Positions 1-6,217 of a stretch of DNA of 6,217 nucleotides are shown in pieces (position 1 is the first letter of the stretch; each line of letters starts with the position of its first letter). A program made the position numbers and the translations under genes. A model generated the notes under the pieces. It saw nothing but the letters and a program-made list of their open reading frames with translations. It had not been told where the DNA came from and made no database searches. Source of the DNA: Bacteroidota bacterium (lineage in GTDB: Bacteria; Bacteroidota; Ignavibacteria; Ignavibacteriales; Ignavibacteriaceae). The stretch spans positions 1 through 6,217 of the forward strand of contig JAUZPC010000183.1 of the NCBI GenBank assembly GCA_030706105.1, written 5' to 3'.

Positions 1-92
1 CGAATAGTACTCATTCCTATCCCTCTTTCAAAAAAATTCATATTTCGTGTAAAAACACCGTAAACAAGCTGCCATTCTCTGCCTATATGCAT
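1..92 (-). CDS. Possible start of an unrecognised gene, cut by the left edge
   Basis: A minus-strand frame opens with ATG at 92-90 and stays open to the window edge, giving about 30 residues beginning MHIGREWQLVYGVF. It begins 20 bases after the stop of the DUF2723 gene and could be the next gene of the same transcription unit. The residue mix (Trp, Gly, aromatic residues) looks protein-like, but I recognise no family. There is no clear ribosome binding site upstream. A plus-strand frame over the same bases is also open from position 3 to the stop at 117-119, so openness alone is weak evidence. It does not continue the DUF2723 protein: that frame has a stop at 99-101 and another upstream within the lysine-rich region. 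It may simply be non-coding. Confidence 0.25.
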   Translation of the reverse strand, partial: MHIGREWQLVYGVFTRNMNFFERGIGMSTI

Positions 93-111
93 AGTATATC
101 AGTAAAATCGT

Positions 112-543
112 TTATTTAAAATATGGGAGGAATTCACTCGCTTTTTCTTGAATCGGTTTTACCGCCGTCTCTAATTTTTTGTTCTTTTTATTTTCTTTGC
201 GGGCGGCCGTTTTCTTGTTTTTTTTGTTTGTTGCAAATATTTCTATATTATCTAAAATTACTTTAGCAGTATAGGCAAATATGGATATTCCAATGGCGCA
301 GGAAATAGCAGCATATAAATTTACCTGATAAATTTTAGAGGCCGATAATGGTATAAAAGAAAGCAGATATCCAAGTATGGTAAATAATGGATATCCTGTC
401 GGGTGTGCAATTCCCAATGTTAATTGTACAGTTGCAAGTTCACCTGAGTCTATTTCCAGCAATGATGGAGCTAAGGTGGTCAGATAGATAAGAAAGACTA
501 TTATGCCTAATATAAGATAAAAATATTTTTCTATGTACTTCAT
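112..543 (-). CDS. Short DUF2723 (GT-C-like) membrane protein, probably truncated
   Basis: This encodes 143 residues matching the N-terminus of the DUF2723 family, polytopic membrane proteins related to GT-C (protein O-mannosyltransferase/TMEM260-like) glycosyltransferases. What is visible: a membrane segment at about 8-26; the loop motif DSGE at 32-35, where GT-C enzymes carry their acidic catalytic residue; the signature LGIAHPTGYPLF at 43-54; membrane segments at about 52-68 and 73-96; then a lysine-rich tail at about 107-129 and a stop. Family members usually run to many hundreds of residues with about ten or more membrane segments, so this is only the front end. Neither other forward frame past the stop resumes a membrane protein. 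The ATG overlaps the glnE stop (ATGA), so translation is probably coupled to glnE; no Shine-Dalgarno sequence is seen. It may be a remnant, a genuinely short derivative, or an assembly error. Catalytic activity is doubtful. Confidence 0.75.
   Translation of the reverse strand: MKYIEKYFYLILGIIVFLIYLTTLAPSLLEIDSGELATVQLTLGIAHPTGYPLFTILGYLLSFIPLSASKIYQVNLYAAISCAIGISIFAYTAKVILDNIEIFATNKKNKKTAARKENKKNKKLETAVKPIQEKASEFLPYFK
540..543 (-). promoter_or_regulatory. ATGA stop/start overlap coupling glnE to the DUF2723 gene
   Basis: On the minus strand, bases 543-540 read ATGA: the TGA ends glnE and the ATG starts the next gene in another frame. With no purine-rich ribosome binding site just upstream, re-initiation by ribosomes finishing glnE is the likely route of translation. 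It also implies the two genes share one transcript. Confidence 0.7.
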
Positions 544-3338
544 TTTGTTGTTACTGTTATTTCATTTAATAATTCGGAGTTGTATGACAGCATTTTATTT
601 ACTTCTTCATAAAAGCTGCTGCTGTCTATTCCAAGATACTTTTTTAATAATTCTGCCGTATGCGCGTCATTAGTATTAAGTTTACATTTTTTATTGTAAA
701 TGTTTTGGAAATACAAATTTATATACTTTAAAGATAAATAATTACTTGCTAAAATTTCAAATTTATTGGCGTTTTTTTTGTCCTTGGATAAAGCCCGTAA
801 GATATTGTAATGAGAATATCCGGCTAAAGTTAAATACTTATTTTCTGAAAGCATTAAATATTGTGTGGAAAAATCTGTGTCTAATATTCCACCCTTGATA
901 TGTTTAAGGTCTAATTCAGCATTGTCTCCAGAGCCCGGTCTCTGCATTTTCAGCCTCATTTTGGAAATTTCTTCTTTGAGGTAGCTGCCGTCAAAATTAC
1001 TTATCCTATTTGCTGCCGCCTCTTTAATATTGGTAAATATTGTCTTACTGCCGCATACAAATGAAATTTTGCATAAGGACTGAAATTCCCATACAACCGC
1101 ACGGGTTTTAATATATTTAATATAATCATTATCAGCCCAGGCAAGCGGACTGTTTTTACCCTCCGGCCTTAACCGGCAGTCTATGGTGAATGGATATAAT
1201 TCATTCTTTAGGGTTTTAAGCACTTCAGCAAAAAAAGCCTGACTCTTGTCATAAAAATCAGAACTACTTATAAATAGAAGGTCAAGGTCTGAAAAAAAAG
1301 TAATTTCTTTATTCCCCAACGTGCCTAATGCAGCTACAGTATAATTACTGCTGTTAACTCCATCCTTAAAGGTTAATATTGTCTTTTCAATCTTTTTACA
1401 AATACATAAATATAACAGTTGGCAGAACTTTTCCGGCTTTATCATTTTTAAAGAAAGCTGAACAGCCAAAACGAAAAGAATTTTTTTTGTACTTATGTTT
1501 TGGTAAACCAACTGGGCTGCGGGTTCAAATACTTTTTTTGTAAATAGAAAGTCACGTAAGTCTTTATCTTCCGCACACAAATCAATTGCCAGTTGAGAAT
1601 AAGTACAGACGGTCAGTATTTTTTTAAAATAGTCTGTGTCTGAAAATCCTCTATACCAAATTGAAGGCAGCTTTGCATTTCTGATTAGTCTTGTAAAATT
1701 TGCTACTGTGATATCAGGGCGCGGCGAGGTTGTTAAATACTTAATAAAATGCGGCTTTATTGTCTGAAACGTATTCAGCATCTCTGTATCAAACTGCTTA
1801 TTGCCAAGCAGTCCGATTCCTTTTTCCAGATATTCCAAATCTTTAATAATTTTTGCAGGGTGAATAAATTTTATTTTTTCAATCTGCTCATCGTAAGTAT
1901 TGCTTTTGTTTTGTCCGGTAATACTGTTAAATATTTTTTTTACACTTTTCCTGCTATCGTCAACGGCTTTATAAAATTTGCTTATTGTAGGATAGCCCAT
2001 AAAAAATGTTAATTTCTCCAGCGTTTCCCCTGTTTCGGGGATAGTATGTGTCTGCGTATCATTCATTAATTGCAGAAAGTGTTCAATTCTTCTATAGAAG
2101 ATATAAGAGCTTTGTAAAATATCGGCCTCTTCTGAAGTTAATAATTTATGATTCTCAAGAAGAGTGATGGAGTCTAAGGTGTTCGTGCATCTTAGGTCTT
2201 TAGAATAGCCGCCGTTCAGAAGCTGCAAGGCCTGTACGGAGAATTCAATGTCTCTTATTCCACCCGATGAATTTTTAATATCTCTTTCGTTCTTATTATG
2301 TTTTTCAATAGCTGATTTCATTTTAGCTATCTGTTTTAACGGGCTTGAAGCCAAAGCACGCGGATATATGAAGGGCTGCAGATAGCCGGCAAATTTTTCG
2401 TACAGTTTGCTACTGCCGCACAGAAAATCCATCTTAATCAGCATCTGTCTTTCCCAGTCTTCACCTCTTGCTTCGTAATAATTCAGGTAATCATTCACAT
2501 TACCGCAAAGACTACTGCTTCTGCCGTATGGCCTTAAGCGCAAGTCAATTCTATACAAAAAACCGTGCCCGGTGTTTGTGGCAGCAGACTCAATAAACAG
2601 ATAAATTGTTTCCGTAAGAATCTTTTCAAAATCTATTTTCCCGGTCTTTGATGAAGTCTCATAGCAAACTATAATATCAACATCGGAGCTGTAATTTAGC
2701 TCTTTGCCGCCTAGCTTACCAAGTGAAATTACATTGTATTCTGCGTTTGTTTTTTTTATGTTATATTTTAACAGTATTTCTTTATGGCAAAGATTAAAGA
2801 GTTCAGCCAGTATGGTTTTGGCCAGAATTGAAAGTTGTGCCGCCGTCTCTTGTAGTGTCGATGCATTATTCTGGTCTCTCAGTGCAATTCTAAGCAATTC
2901 TCGCTTTTTTATAAGTCTTAAACTATTTACTTTAGCGGTAAAATCTTTGTGAAGATCTGCCGTCTTGCTAACCAGATCCTGAAACTCCTGTTCTTCCAGA
3001 CGGCTGCTTAAAAAAGATGAGTTGCTTAGCAAATAAAGGGACCCCGGATTGCTAACGATTATGTCAGTTAAATAATTACTGTTTATTGAAATCTTAACCA
3101 GATAGAAGATATAAACGGGATATTTAACACATTCATTTATAAAAGCTACTGGACTGTAAGCTGAGTTTAGTAATCTTAAAAGGTTAGATTCAGAAAAAAA
3201 AGTAAAGTAATTATTACGTATTTCATTTTCCAGCAGGTTAATAAATGTAGTATATTCCTTTTGGCTAAGGAAACCGGCAATAATTTTGCTTACTTTTTGT
3301 GTAAAATCTTCACTTAATATTTTTACTCTTAGGCTCAA
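540..3338 (-). CDS. glnE: Bifunctional glutamine synthetase adenylyltransferase/adenylyl-removing enzyme
   Basis: GlnE attaches AMP to a tyrosine of glutamine synthetase (lowering its activity) and removes it by phosphorolysis, under PII control, in the cytoplasm. The 932 residues match the usual length (E. coli about 946) and show two nucleotidyltransferase halves. The N-terminal, deadenylylating half has GKLGGKELNYSSDVDI at 207-222 (metal-binding D219 and D221), DLRLRP at 265-270, GEDWERQML at 292-300 and GGIRDIEF at 359-366. The C-terminal, adenylylating half has GTLGNKEITFFSDLDL at 672-687 (D684, D686), DCRLRPEGK at 720-728, WEFQSL at 750-755 and KGGILDTDF at 815-823. The linker between the halves should carry PII-responsive helices. 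The second half departs from consensus: GTLGN for GKLGG, DTD for DIE. The start is TTG at 3338: an in-frame TAA lies four codons upstream (3350-3348), and the first in-frame ATG is near residue 299, far too late. No Shine-Dalgarno sequence is visible. Confidence 0.95.
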   Translation of the reverse strand: MSLRVKILSEDFTQKVSKIIAGFLSQKEYTTFINLLENEIRNNYFTFFSESNLLRLLNSAYSPVAFINECVKYPVYIFYLVKISINSNYLTDIIVSNPGSLYLLSNSSFLSSRLEEQEFQDLVSKTADLHKDFTAKVNSLRLIKKRELLRIALRDQNNASTLQETAAQLSILAKTILAELFNLCHKEILLKYNIKKTNAEYNVISLGKLGGKELNYSSDVDIIVCYETSSKTGKIDFEKILTETIYLFIESAATNTGHGFLYRIDLRLRPYGRSSSLCGNVNDYLNYYEARGEDWERQMLIKMDFLCGSSKLYEKFAGYLQPFIYPRALASSPLKQIAKMKSAIEKHNKNERDIKNSSGGIRDIEFSVQALQLLNGGYSKDLRCTNTLDSITLLENHKLLTSEEADILQSSYIFYRRIEHFLQLMNDTQTHTIPETGETLEKLTFFMGYPTISKFYKAVDDSRKSVKKIFNSITGQNKSNTYDEQIEKIKFIHPAKIIKDLEYLEKGIGLLGNKQFDTEMLNTFQTIKPHFIKYLTTSPRPDITVANFTRLIRNAKLPSIWYRGFSDTDYFKKILTVCTYSQLAIDLCAEDKDLRDFLFTKKVFEPAAQLVYQNISTKKILFVLAVQLSLKMIKPEKFCQLLYLCICKKIEKTILTFKDGVNSSNYTVAALGTLGNKEITFFSDLDLLFISSSDFYDKSQAFFAEVLKTLKNELYPFTIDCRLRPEGKNSPLAWADNDYIKYIKTRAVVWEFQSLCKISFVCGSKTIFTNIKEAAANRISNFDGSYLKEEISKMRLKMQRPGSGDNAELDLKHIKGGILDTDFSTQYLMLSENKYLTLAGYSHYNILRALSKDKKNANKFEILASNYLSLKYINLYFQNIYNKKCKLNTNDAHTAELLKKYLGIDSSSFYEEVNKMLSYNSELLNEITVTTK

Positions 3339-3356
3339 ATCGGGTATTTATTTTAA

Positions 3357-3383
3357 TTGTATATTACTAAAAATAGTTATACT
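3357..3383 (+). promoter_or_regulatory. Weak candidate promoter for the lipoprotein gene
   Basis: TATACT at 3378-3383 resembles a -10 box and lies 27 bases before the ATG at 3411. TTGTAT at 3357-3362 could serve as a -35 element, though the 15-base spacer is short. The -10 runs into TTTG (TATACTTTG at 3378-3386), close to but not matching the Bacteroidota-type TAnnTTTG box. The intergenic region is AT-rich, so chance matches are likely. A promoter for divergent glnE must also lie in or near 3339-3410, but I could not choose a convincing one. Confidence 0.25.
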
Positions 3384-3402
3384 TTGCTACTCAAATAAAA
3401 AC

Positions 3403-3408
3403 AGGAAA
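3403..3408 (+). promoter_or_regulatory. Ribosome binding site of the lipoprotein gene
   Basis: AGGAAA ends two bases before the ATG at 3411, with the AGGA core four bases away. The spacing is tight but workable. It supports this ATG, which also places the signal peptide and lipobox correctly. Confidence 0.5.
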
Positions 3409-3410
3409 GT

Positions 3411-3863
3411 ATGAGATTAAATATAACTATAATTTTAATATCCATTTATTTCTTTGCCGGGTGCTGTGCAAATAACGCGGTAAAGGATAATGCTCCCGGA
3501 GCAAAACAGACAGTCAAAATACCCAATAATCAGCCCAAAATTGAACTGAACAGATCCATTGTTTTGGCAGAAGTCATAACTCCCTTAGTATCTGAAAGCG
3601 GTGTGAAATACTTGGAGTATAGAGTTATAAATGTATTTGATGACGGTGCCTATACAAGTTTAGCCGAGAAAAATACAGTATACAAAGCGGCAGTTAATTA
3701 TGTGCTAAATAATAAAAATCAAATTGATGTAACTACTGAAATAAATAAAAAACTTATGGAATTATCAGCATTGAAGTCTCATGACAAAGTTAAACTTGCA
3801 GTTGAACTAAATGAAACTTCCGGTTGGCTGATTAACGAAAACTTAGGCAAAGAAAAGGAATAA
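3411..3863 (+). CDS. Small lipoprotein of unknown function
   Basis: The 150-residue product begins with a classic lipoprotein signal: basic MRLN, a hydrophobic stretch at about 5-16, then a lipobox FAGC ending at Cys18 (a second Cys follows at 19). The mature protein should be lipid-anchored in the inner or outer membrane; its residues 19-21 (CAN) do not settle which. After a linker of about 25 residues rich in Asn, Lys and Pro, the body (about 45-150) alternates beta-like stretches (SIVLAEVITPL, VKYLEYRVINVF) with a helical, charged stretch (TEINKKLMELSALK). I do not recognise the family; a small beta-barrel fold would be conceivable but is not shown. It ends four bases before a secreted propeller protein on the same strand, so the two are probably one operon. 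It diverges from glnE, with which no functional link is evident. Confidence 0.85.
   Translation: MRLNITIILISIYFFAGCCANNAVKDNAPGAKQTVKIPNNQPKIELNRSIVLAEVITPLVSESGVKYLEYRVINVFDDGAYTSLAEKNTVYKAAVNYVLNNKNQIDVTTEINKKLMELSALKSHDKVKLAVELNETSGWLINENLGKEKE
3855..3860 (+). promoter_or_regulatory. Ribosome binding site of the propeller gene, inside the lipoprotein 3' end
   Basis: AAGGAA lies seven bases before the ATG at 3868 and overlaps the last codons (Lys-Glu) of the lipoprotein gene. This is a good site; it fixes the start of the large gene and supports close translational linkage of the pair. Confidence 0.6.
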
Positions 3864-3867
3864 TCAT

Positions 3868-6217
3868 ATGAAAAAAAATCTAATATATGTGCTAATACTT
3901 ATAGTGTTTGGAACCGGCTCTATTTTAACTTTAAATCTTACTTCCAATTCACACGAAAAGCTGAGAAAACTTGAGCCTGAAGAAAATGAAAACTATGCCA
4001 GCCCGGATAGGCCTGATGCCGCTGAAGACTGGTATTATTCCCAGCGCGCATATCCACTTGGTTATATCCCTGAAAACTGGCGCGAAAAAGCTATGCAGCA
4101 TGTTAATCGCTTTAATAAAGCTGCAGGCGTATCTTCGCTCTCATGGACCGAGTTAGGCCCTGATAATATTGGCGGAAGAGTAAGAGCAATTGCAGTTCAT
4201 CCTTCCGACCCGAATATAGTATATATTGGATCGGTTTCCGGAGGAGTCTGGAAAACCACAAATGGCGGGGGAAGCTGGGTACCTCTTAAAGACAAAATGG
4301 AAAATTTAGCTGTCTGCTCTATTGTCCTTGATCCTGTAGATCCTAAAATAATTTATGCCGGAACAGGAGAGGGCTTTGGTAATTCAGATTCAAGAAGGGG
4401 AGAAGGTATCTTTAAGTCAACTGATGCCGGAGCCTCATGGGTGCGCCTTACATCCACAGTGAACAGCAATTTTTACTATGTTAACAGAATGGTTTTTGAT
4501 AACGTCTCTCATACATTATGGGTTGCAACAAAAAGAGGACTTTATAAATCAACAGACGGCAGCTCATTTACTAATGTACTTGGGAATACTGATACATATA
4601 ATGCGATGGATGTAGATATTGCATATACTTCACCTGTTTCTATTTTTGTAACAGTCGGTCACCTTTCACAGTCAACCCTTTATCGCAGTACTGATGCTGG
4701 TGCAACCTTTGCAAGTAACTTTACTTTAACCGGTGCAGGCCGAATTGAAATGGCTGTTTCTAAATCAAATCCGAATATCTCGTATATCTCTATGATGAGC
4801 TCTTCTAAAAGGTCAATCCTATATATGGGATATACAACAGATAATGGAAATACCTGGAGTAAAATAAAAACTGCCGGACCATCTTATAACGGTGATTCCA
4901 CTTATGTTGGCTTTCAGGGATGGTATGATAATATCCTTACAGTTGATCCTGCCGATGCAAACACACTATTCTGCGGCGGTATTGACGTATGGAAAACTTC
5001 TAACCATGGAACAAGCTGGAAGCAAATTTCAAATTGGTATCAGACAAGCGGATATCAATTTATCCATGCAGATAACCATGCAATTGCTTTTGCTCCTTCT
5101 AACCCTGATATTATTTATGTCGGTAATGATGGAGGAATATTCAAATCAACAGACAGAGGCTTGTCTTTTCATGATGCAAACAACGGGTTGGCAATTACTC
5201 AATTTTACTATGGGGCTGTAGCTCCAACAGGAACTAAATATTATGGCGGAACTCAGGATAACGGAACTCTTGCATCCAATGGTACAAAAACATGGTTTGA
5301 TATATTAGGCGGAGACGGCGGCGCTACCGAGGTTGATTATAATCATCCTAATACTATTTATATGGAATATGTTTATCTGGCAATGTTCAAAACTACTGAC
5401 GGAGGCAATACTTATAATAAAGTAATAAACGGAATCCCCTCCAATGGCGGATATTGGGATGGTACAAACGAACGCTGTGCTTTTATTGCCCCATTTATTA
5501 TTGATCCAAACGATCCGAATATTCTGCTGGCAGGGACTTACAGATTATGGCGTACAACAGACGGAGCTGCCAATTGGACGAGTGCAAGTCCTGACTTAAC
5601 TACGGGCGGAACCGGATCTTCCGGGCCTACTATTTCCACAATCGCAGTTGCCAACGGGGCATCTGAGGTTATATTTGTGGGATGCTCCAATGGTGTAATA
5701 CAGAGGACTACCGACGCTGGTACTACATGGCAGAAAATTACTACAGGGCTGCCTACCGCTTACTGTTCAAGAATTGTAATCGATCCTAATAACACTGATA
5801 GGGTAATTGCAACATTCTCAGGTTTCCTTGACGGGCAAAAAGTTTTTGCTTCTACCAATGCCGGAGATACATGGACAAATATTAGCTCTAATTTACCTAA
5901 TATCCCGGTTAATTGTGCCTTTATAAATCCTGCCGCTCAGGATAATATTGTTATTGGTACTGACCTCGGTATATTTGAGTCTGCTAATAATGGCGGAACC
6001 TGGACACAATCAAATAACGGATTGGCTAATGTTGCGGTTGTGGATTTAGATTTTAGAAGTTCTGACAAAAAATTATTTGCTGCTACACATGGACGCGGAA
6101 TGTTTGTTACTTCTGTTTTAACTGGTATAAATGACGGCAAACTGTCTGAAATGAAGTATCAGTTAAACCAAAATTATCCGAACCCATTTAACCCTGAAAC
6201 TCAGATTACATATACAC
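3868..6217 (+). CDS. Secreted Asp-box (BNR/sortilin-like) beta-propeller protein with T9SS sorting domain, cut at the right edge
   Basis: The frame is open from ATG 3868 to the window end: 783 codons and no stop. An N-terminal signal peptide is likely (MKKN, then hydrophobic residues 5-22), though no sharp cleavage site is seen. A Trp/Tyr-rich leader (DWYYSQRAYPLGY at 54-66) precedes WTELGPDNIGGRVRA at 93-107, a typical opening of secreted BNR-repeat propeller proteins. The body holds about twelve Asp-box-like motifs (S/T-x-D-x-G-x-T/S-W/F) between 130 and 712, several preceded by DPxDPxxIYxG strands as in sortilin/glycosidase-like propellers. NYPNPFNP at 769-776 opens the type A sorting domain, which directs passage through the T9SS and attachment to the surface or release; the remaining part of that domain lies outside the window. 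No catalytic residues can be assigned: such proteins are often annotated as glycosyl hydrolases, but Asp boxes are structural, so binding or adhesion is equally possible. Confidence 0.92.
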   Translation, partial: MKKNLIYVLILIVFGTGSILTLNLTSNSHEKLRKLEPEENENYASPDRPDAAEDWYYSQRAYPLGYIPENWREKAMQHVNRFNKAAGVSSLSWTELGPDNIGGRVRAIAVHPSDPNIVYIGSVSGGVWKTTNGGGSWVPLKDKMENLAVCSIVLDPVDPKIIYAGTGEGFGNSDSRRGEGIFKSTDAGASWVRLTSTVNSNFYYVNRMVFDNVSHTLWVATKRGLYKSTDGSSFTNVLGNTDTYNAMDVDIAYTSPVSIFVTVGHLSQSTLYRSTDAGATFASNFTLTGAGRIEMAVSKSNPNISYISMMSSSKRSILYMGYTTDNGNTWSKIKTAGPSYNGDSTYVGFQGWYDNILTVDPADANTLFCGGIDVWKTSNHGTSWKQISNWYQTSGYQFIHADNHAIAFAPSNPDIIYVGNDGGIFKSTDRGLSFHDANNGLAITQFYYGAVAPTGTKYYGGTQDNGTLASNGTKTWFDILGGDGGATEVDYNHPNTIYMEYVYLAMFKTTDGGNTYNKVINGIPSNGGYWDGTNERCAFIAPFIIDPNDPNILLAGTYRLWRTTDGAANWTSASPDLTTGGTGSSGPTISTIAVANGASEVIFVGCSNGVIQRTTDAGTTWQKITTGLPTAYCSRIVIDPNNTDRVIATFSGFLDGQKVFASTNAGDTWTNISSNLPNIPVNCAFINPAAQDNIVIGTDLGIFESANNGGTWTQSNNGLANVAVVDLDFRSSDKKLFAATHGRGMFVTSVLTGINDGKLSEMKYQLNQNYPNPFNPETQITYT
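4255..6003 (+). repeat. Array of about twelve degenerate Asp-box repeats in the propeller protein
   Basis: Protein-level repeats begin at residues 130 (TTNGGGSW), 184 (STDAGASW), 228 (STDGSSF), 274 (STDAGATF), 323 (TTDNGNTW), 377 (TSNHGTSW), 427 (STDRGLSF), 509 (TTDGGNTY), 563 (TTDGAANW), 614 (TTDAGTTW), 662 (STNAGDTW) and 705 (SANNGGTW). Spacing is mostly 43-55 residues, with one larger gap (427 to 509) that holds GGTQDNGT (460-467) and GGDGGATEVDY (481-491). Each motif is the hairpin of one propeller blade. Twelve or more blades suggest two propellers, as in long sortilin-like or xyloglucanase-like proteins. The DNA is too diverged to recombine as direct repeats. Confidence 0.85.
6157..6217 (+). 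other. Start of the T9SS type A C-terminal sorting domain
   Basis: From residue 764 the protein reads YQLNQNYPNPFNPETQITYT, matching the opening strands of the type A sorting domain found on T9SS cargo in Bacteroidota, Ignavibacteria and relatives. The domain is normally about 70-90 residues and ends the protein, so some 50-70 residues probably lie beyond the window. The short stretch before it (about 740-763) links it to the last propeller blade. Confidence 0.9.

Noticed and set aside
80..95. Palindrome TATGCATA as a possible operator or terminator
   Set aside because: The self-complementary stretch is only 8 bases, AT-rich, with no GC stem and no following T-run in either direction.
112..250. 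Frameshift as the cause of the short DUF2723 gene
   Set aside because: Reading past the stop in either other frame gives new stops quickly and no membrane-like sequence, so one indel here would not restore a long protein.
1749..2012. Plus-strand open frame of 87 codons inside glnE
   Set aside because: It lies wholly antisense to strongly supported glnE coding sequence, and its product (Phe/Ile/Cys-rich, no motif) is what AT-rich antisense frames give.
2704..2952. Plus-strand open frame of 82 codons inside glnE
   Set aside because: It is antisense to the conserved first catalytic domain of GlnE; no ribosome binding site or recognisable domain.
3971..4156. Plus-strand open frame of 61 codons in another frame of the propeller gene
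   Set aside because: It overlaps the leader region of the propeller protein, whose own frame contains conserved motifs.
4892..5221. Plus-strand open frame of 109 codons in another frame of the propeller gene
   Set aside because: The real frame here carries Asp boxes at residues 377 and 427; the alternative product is Met/Leu-rich without any motif.
5937..6140. Minus-strand open frame of 67 codons at the propeller 3' end
   Set aside because: It is antisense to the last blade and the linker before the sorting domain; no independent support.

Overview
The window looks like a chromosomal segment from an AT-rich bacterium of the Bacteroidota/Chlorobiota (FCB) lineage, most likely an Ignavibacteria-type organism. 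Three things point there. The large secreted protein on the right ends in an NYPNPFNP motif, the hallmark of the C-terminal sorting domain of the type IX secretion system (T9SS). It has a Trp/Tyr-rich leader followed by Asp-box propeller repeats, as in secreted proteins of that group. The membrane protein on the left has the DUF2723 signature common there. This placement rests on recalled family features, not on a search.

Layout: two gene groups diverge from a 72-bp intergenic region at 3339-3410. To the left, on the minus strand, is a full-length glnE (TTG start at 3338, stop at 540) encoding the two-headed glutamine synthetase adenylyltransferase/deadenylylase. Its stop overlaps by ATGA the start of a short DUF2723-type membrane protein (543-112). 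That protein has the family's conserved N-terminus and three membrane segments, but stops after a lysine-rich tail, so it is only a fragment of the normal family length. The last ~110 bases hold no convincing gene, only a possible minus-strand start running off the left edge.

To the right, on the plus strand, a small lipoprotein of unknown function (3411-3863) is followed after 4 bases by a large secreted multi-repeat beta-propeller protein (3868 to beyond 6217). The propeller gene is cut by the window edge inside its T9SS signal, so about 783 residues are visible. The two are probably co-transcribed, and both products are exported: one to a membrane anchor, the other to the surface or medium.

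The left group therefore belongs to nitrogen-assimilation control plus a probable glycosyltransferase-C relative, and the right group to the cell envelope. I see no CRISPR array, tRNA, rRNA, insertion sequence, riboswitch or clear rho-independent terminator. No novel system stands out. The points most worth a second look are the truncated DUF2723 gene, the altered motifs in the second catalytic domain of GlnE, and the lipoprotein-propeller pair.
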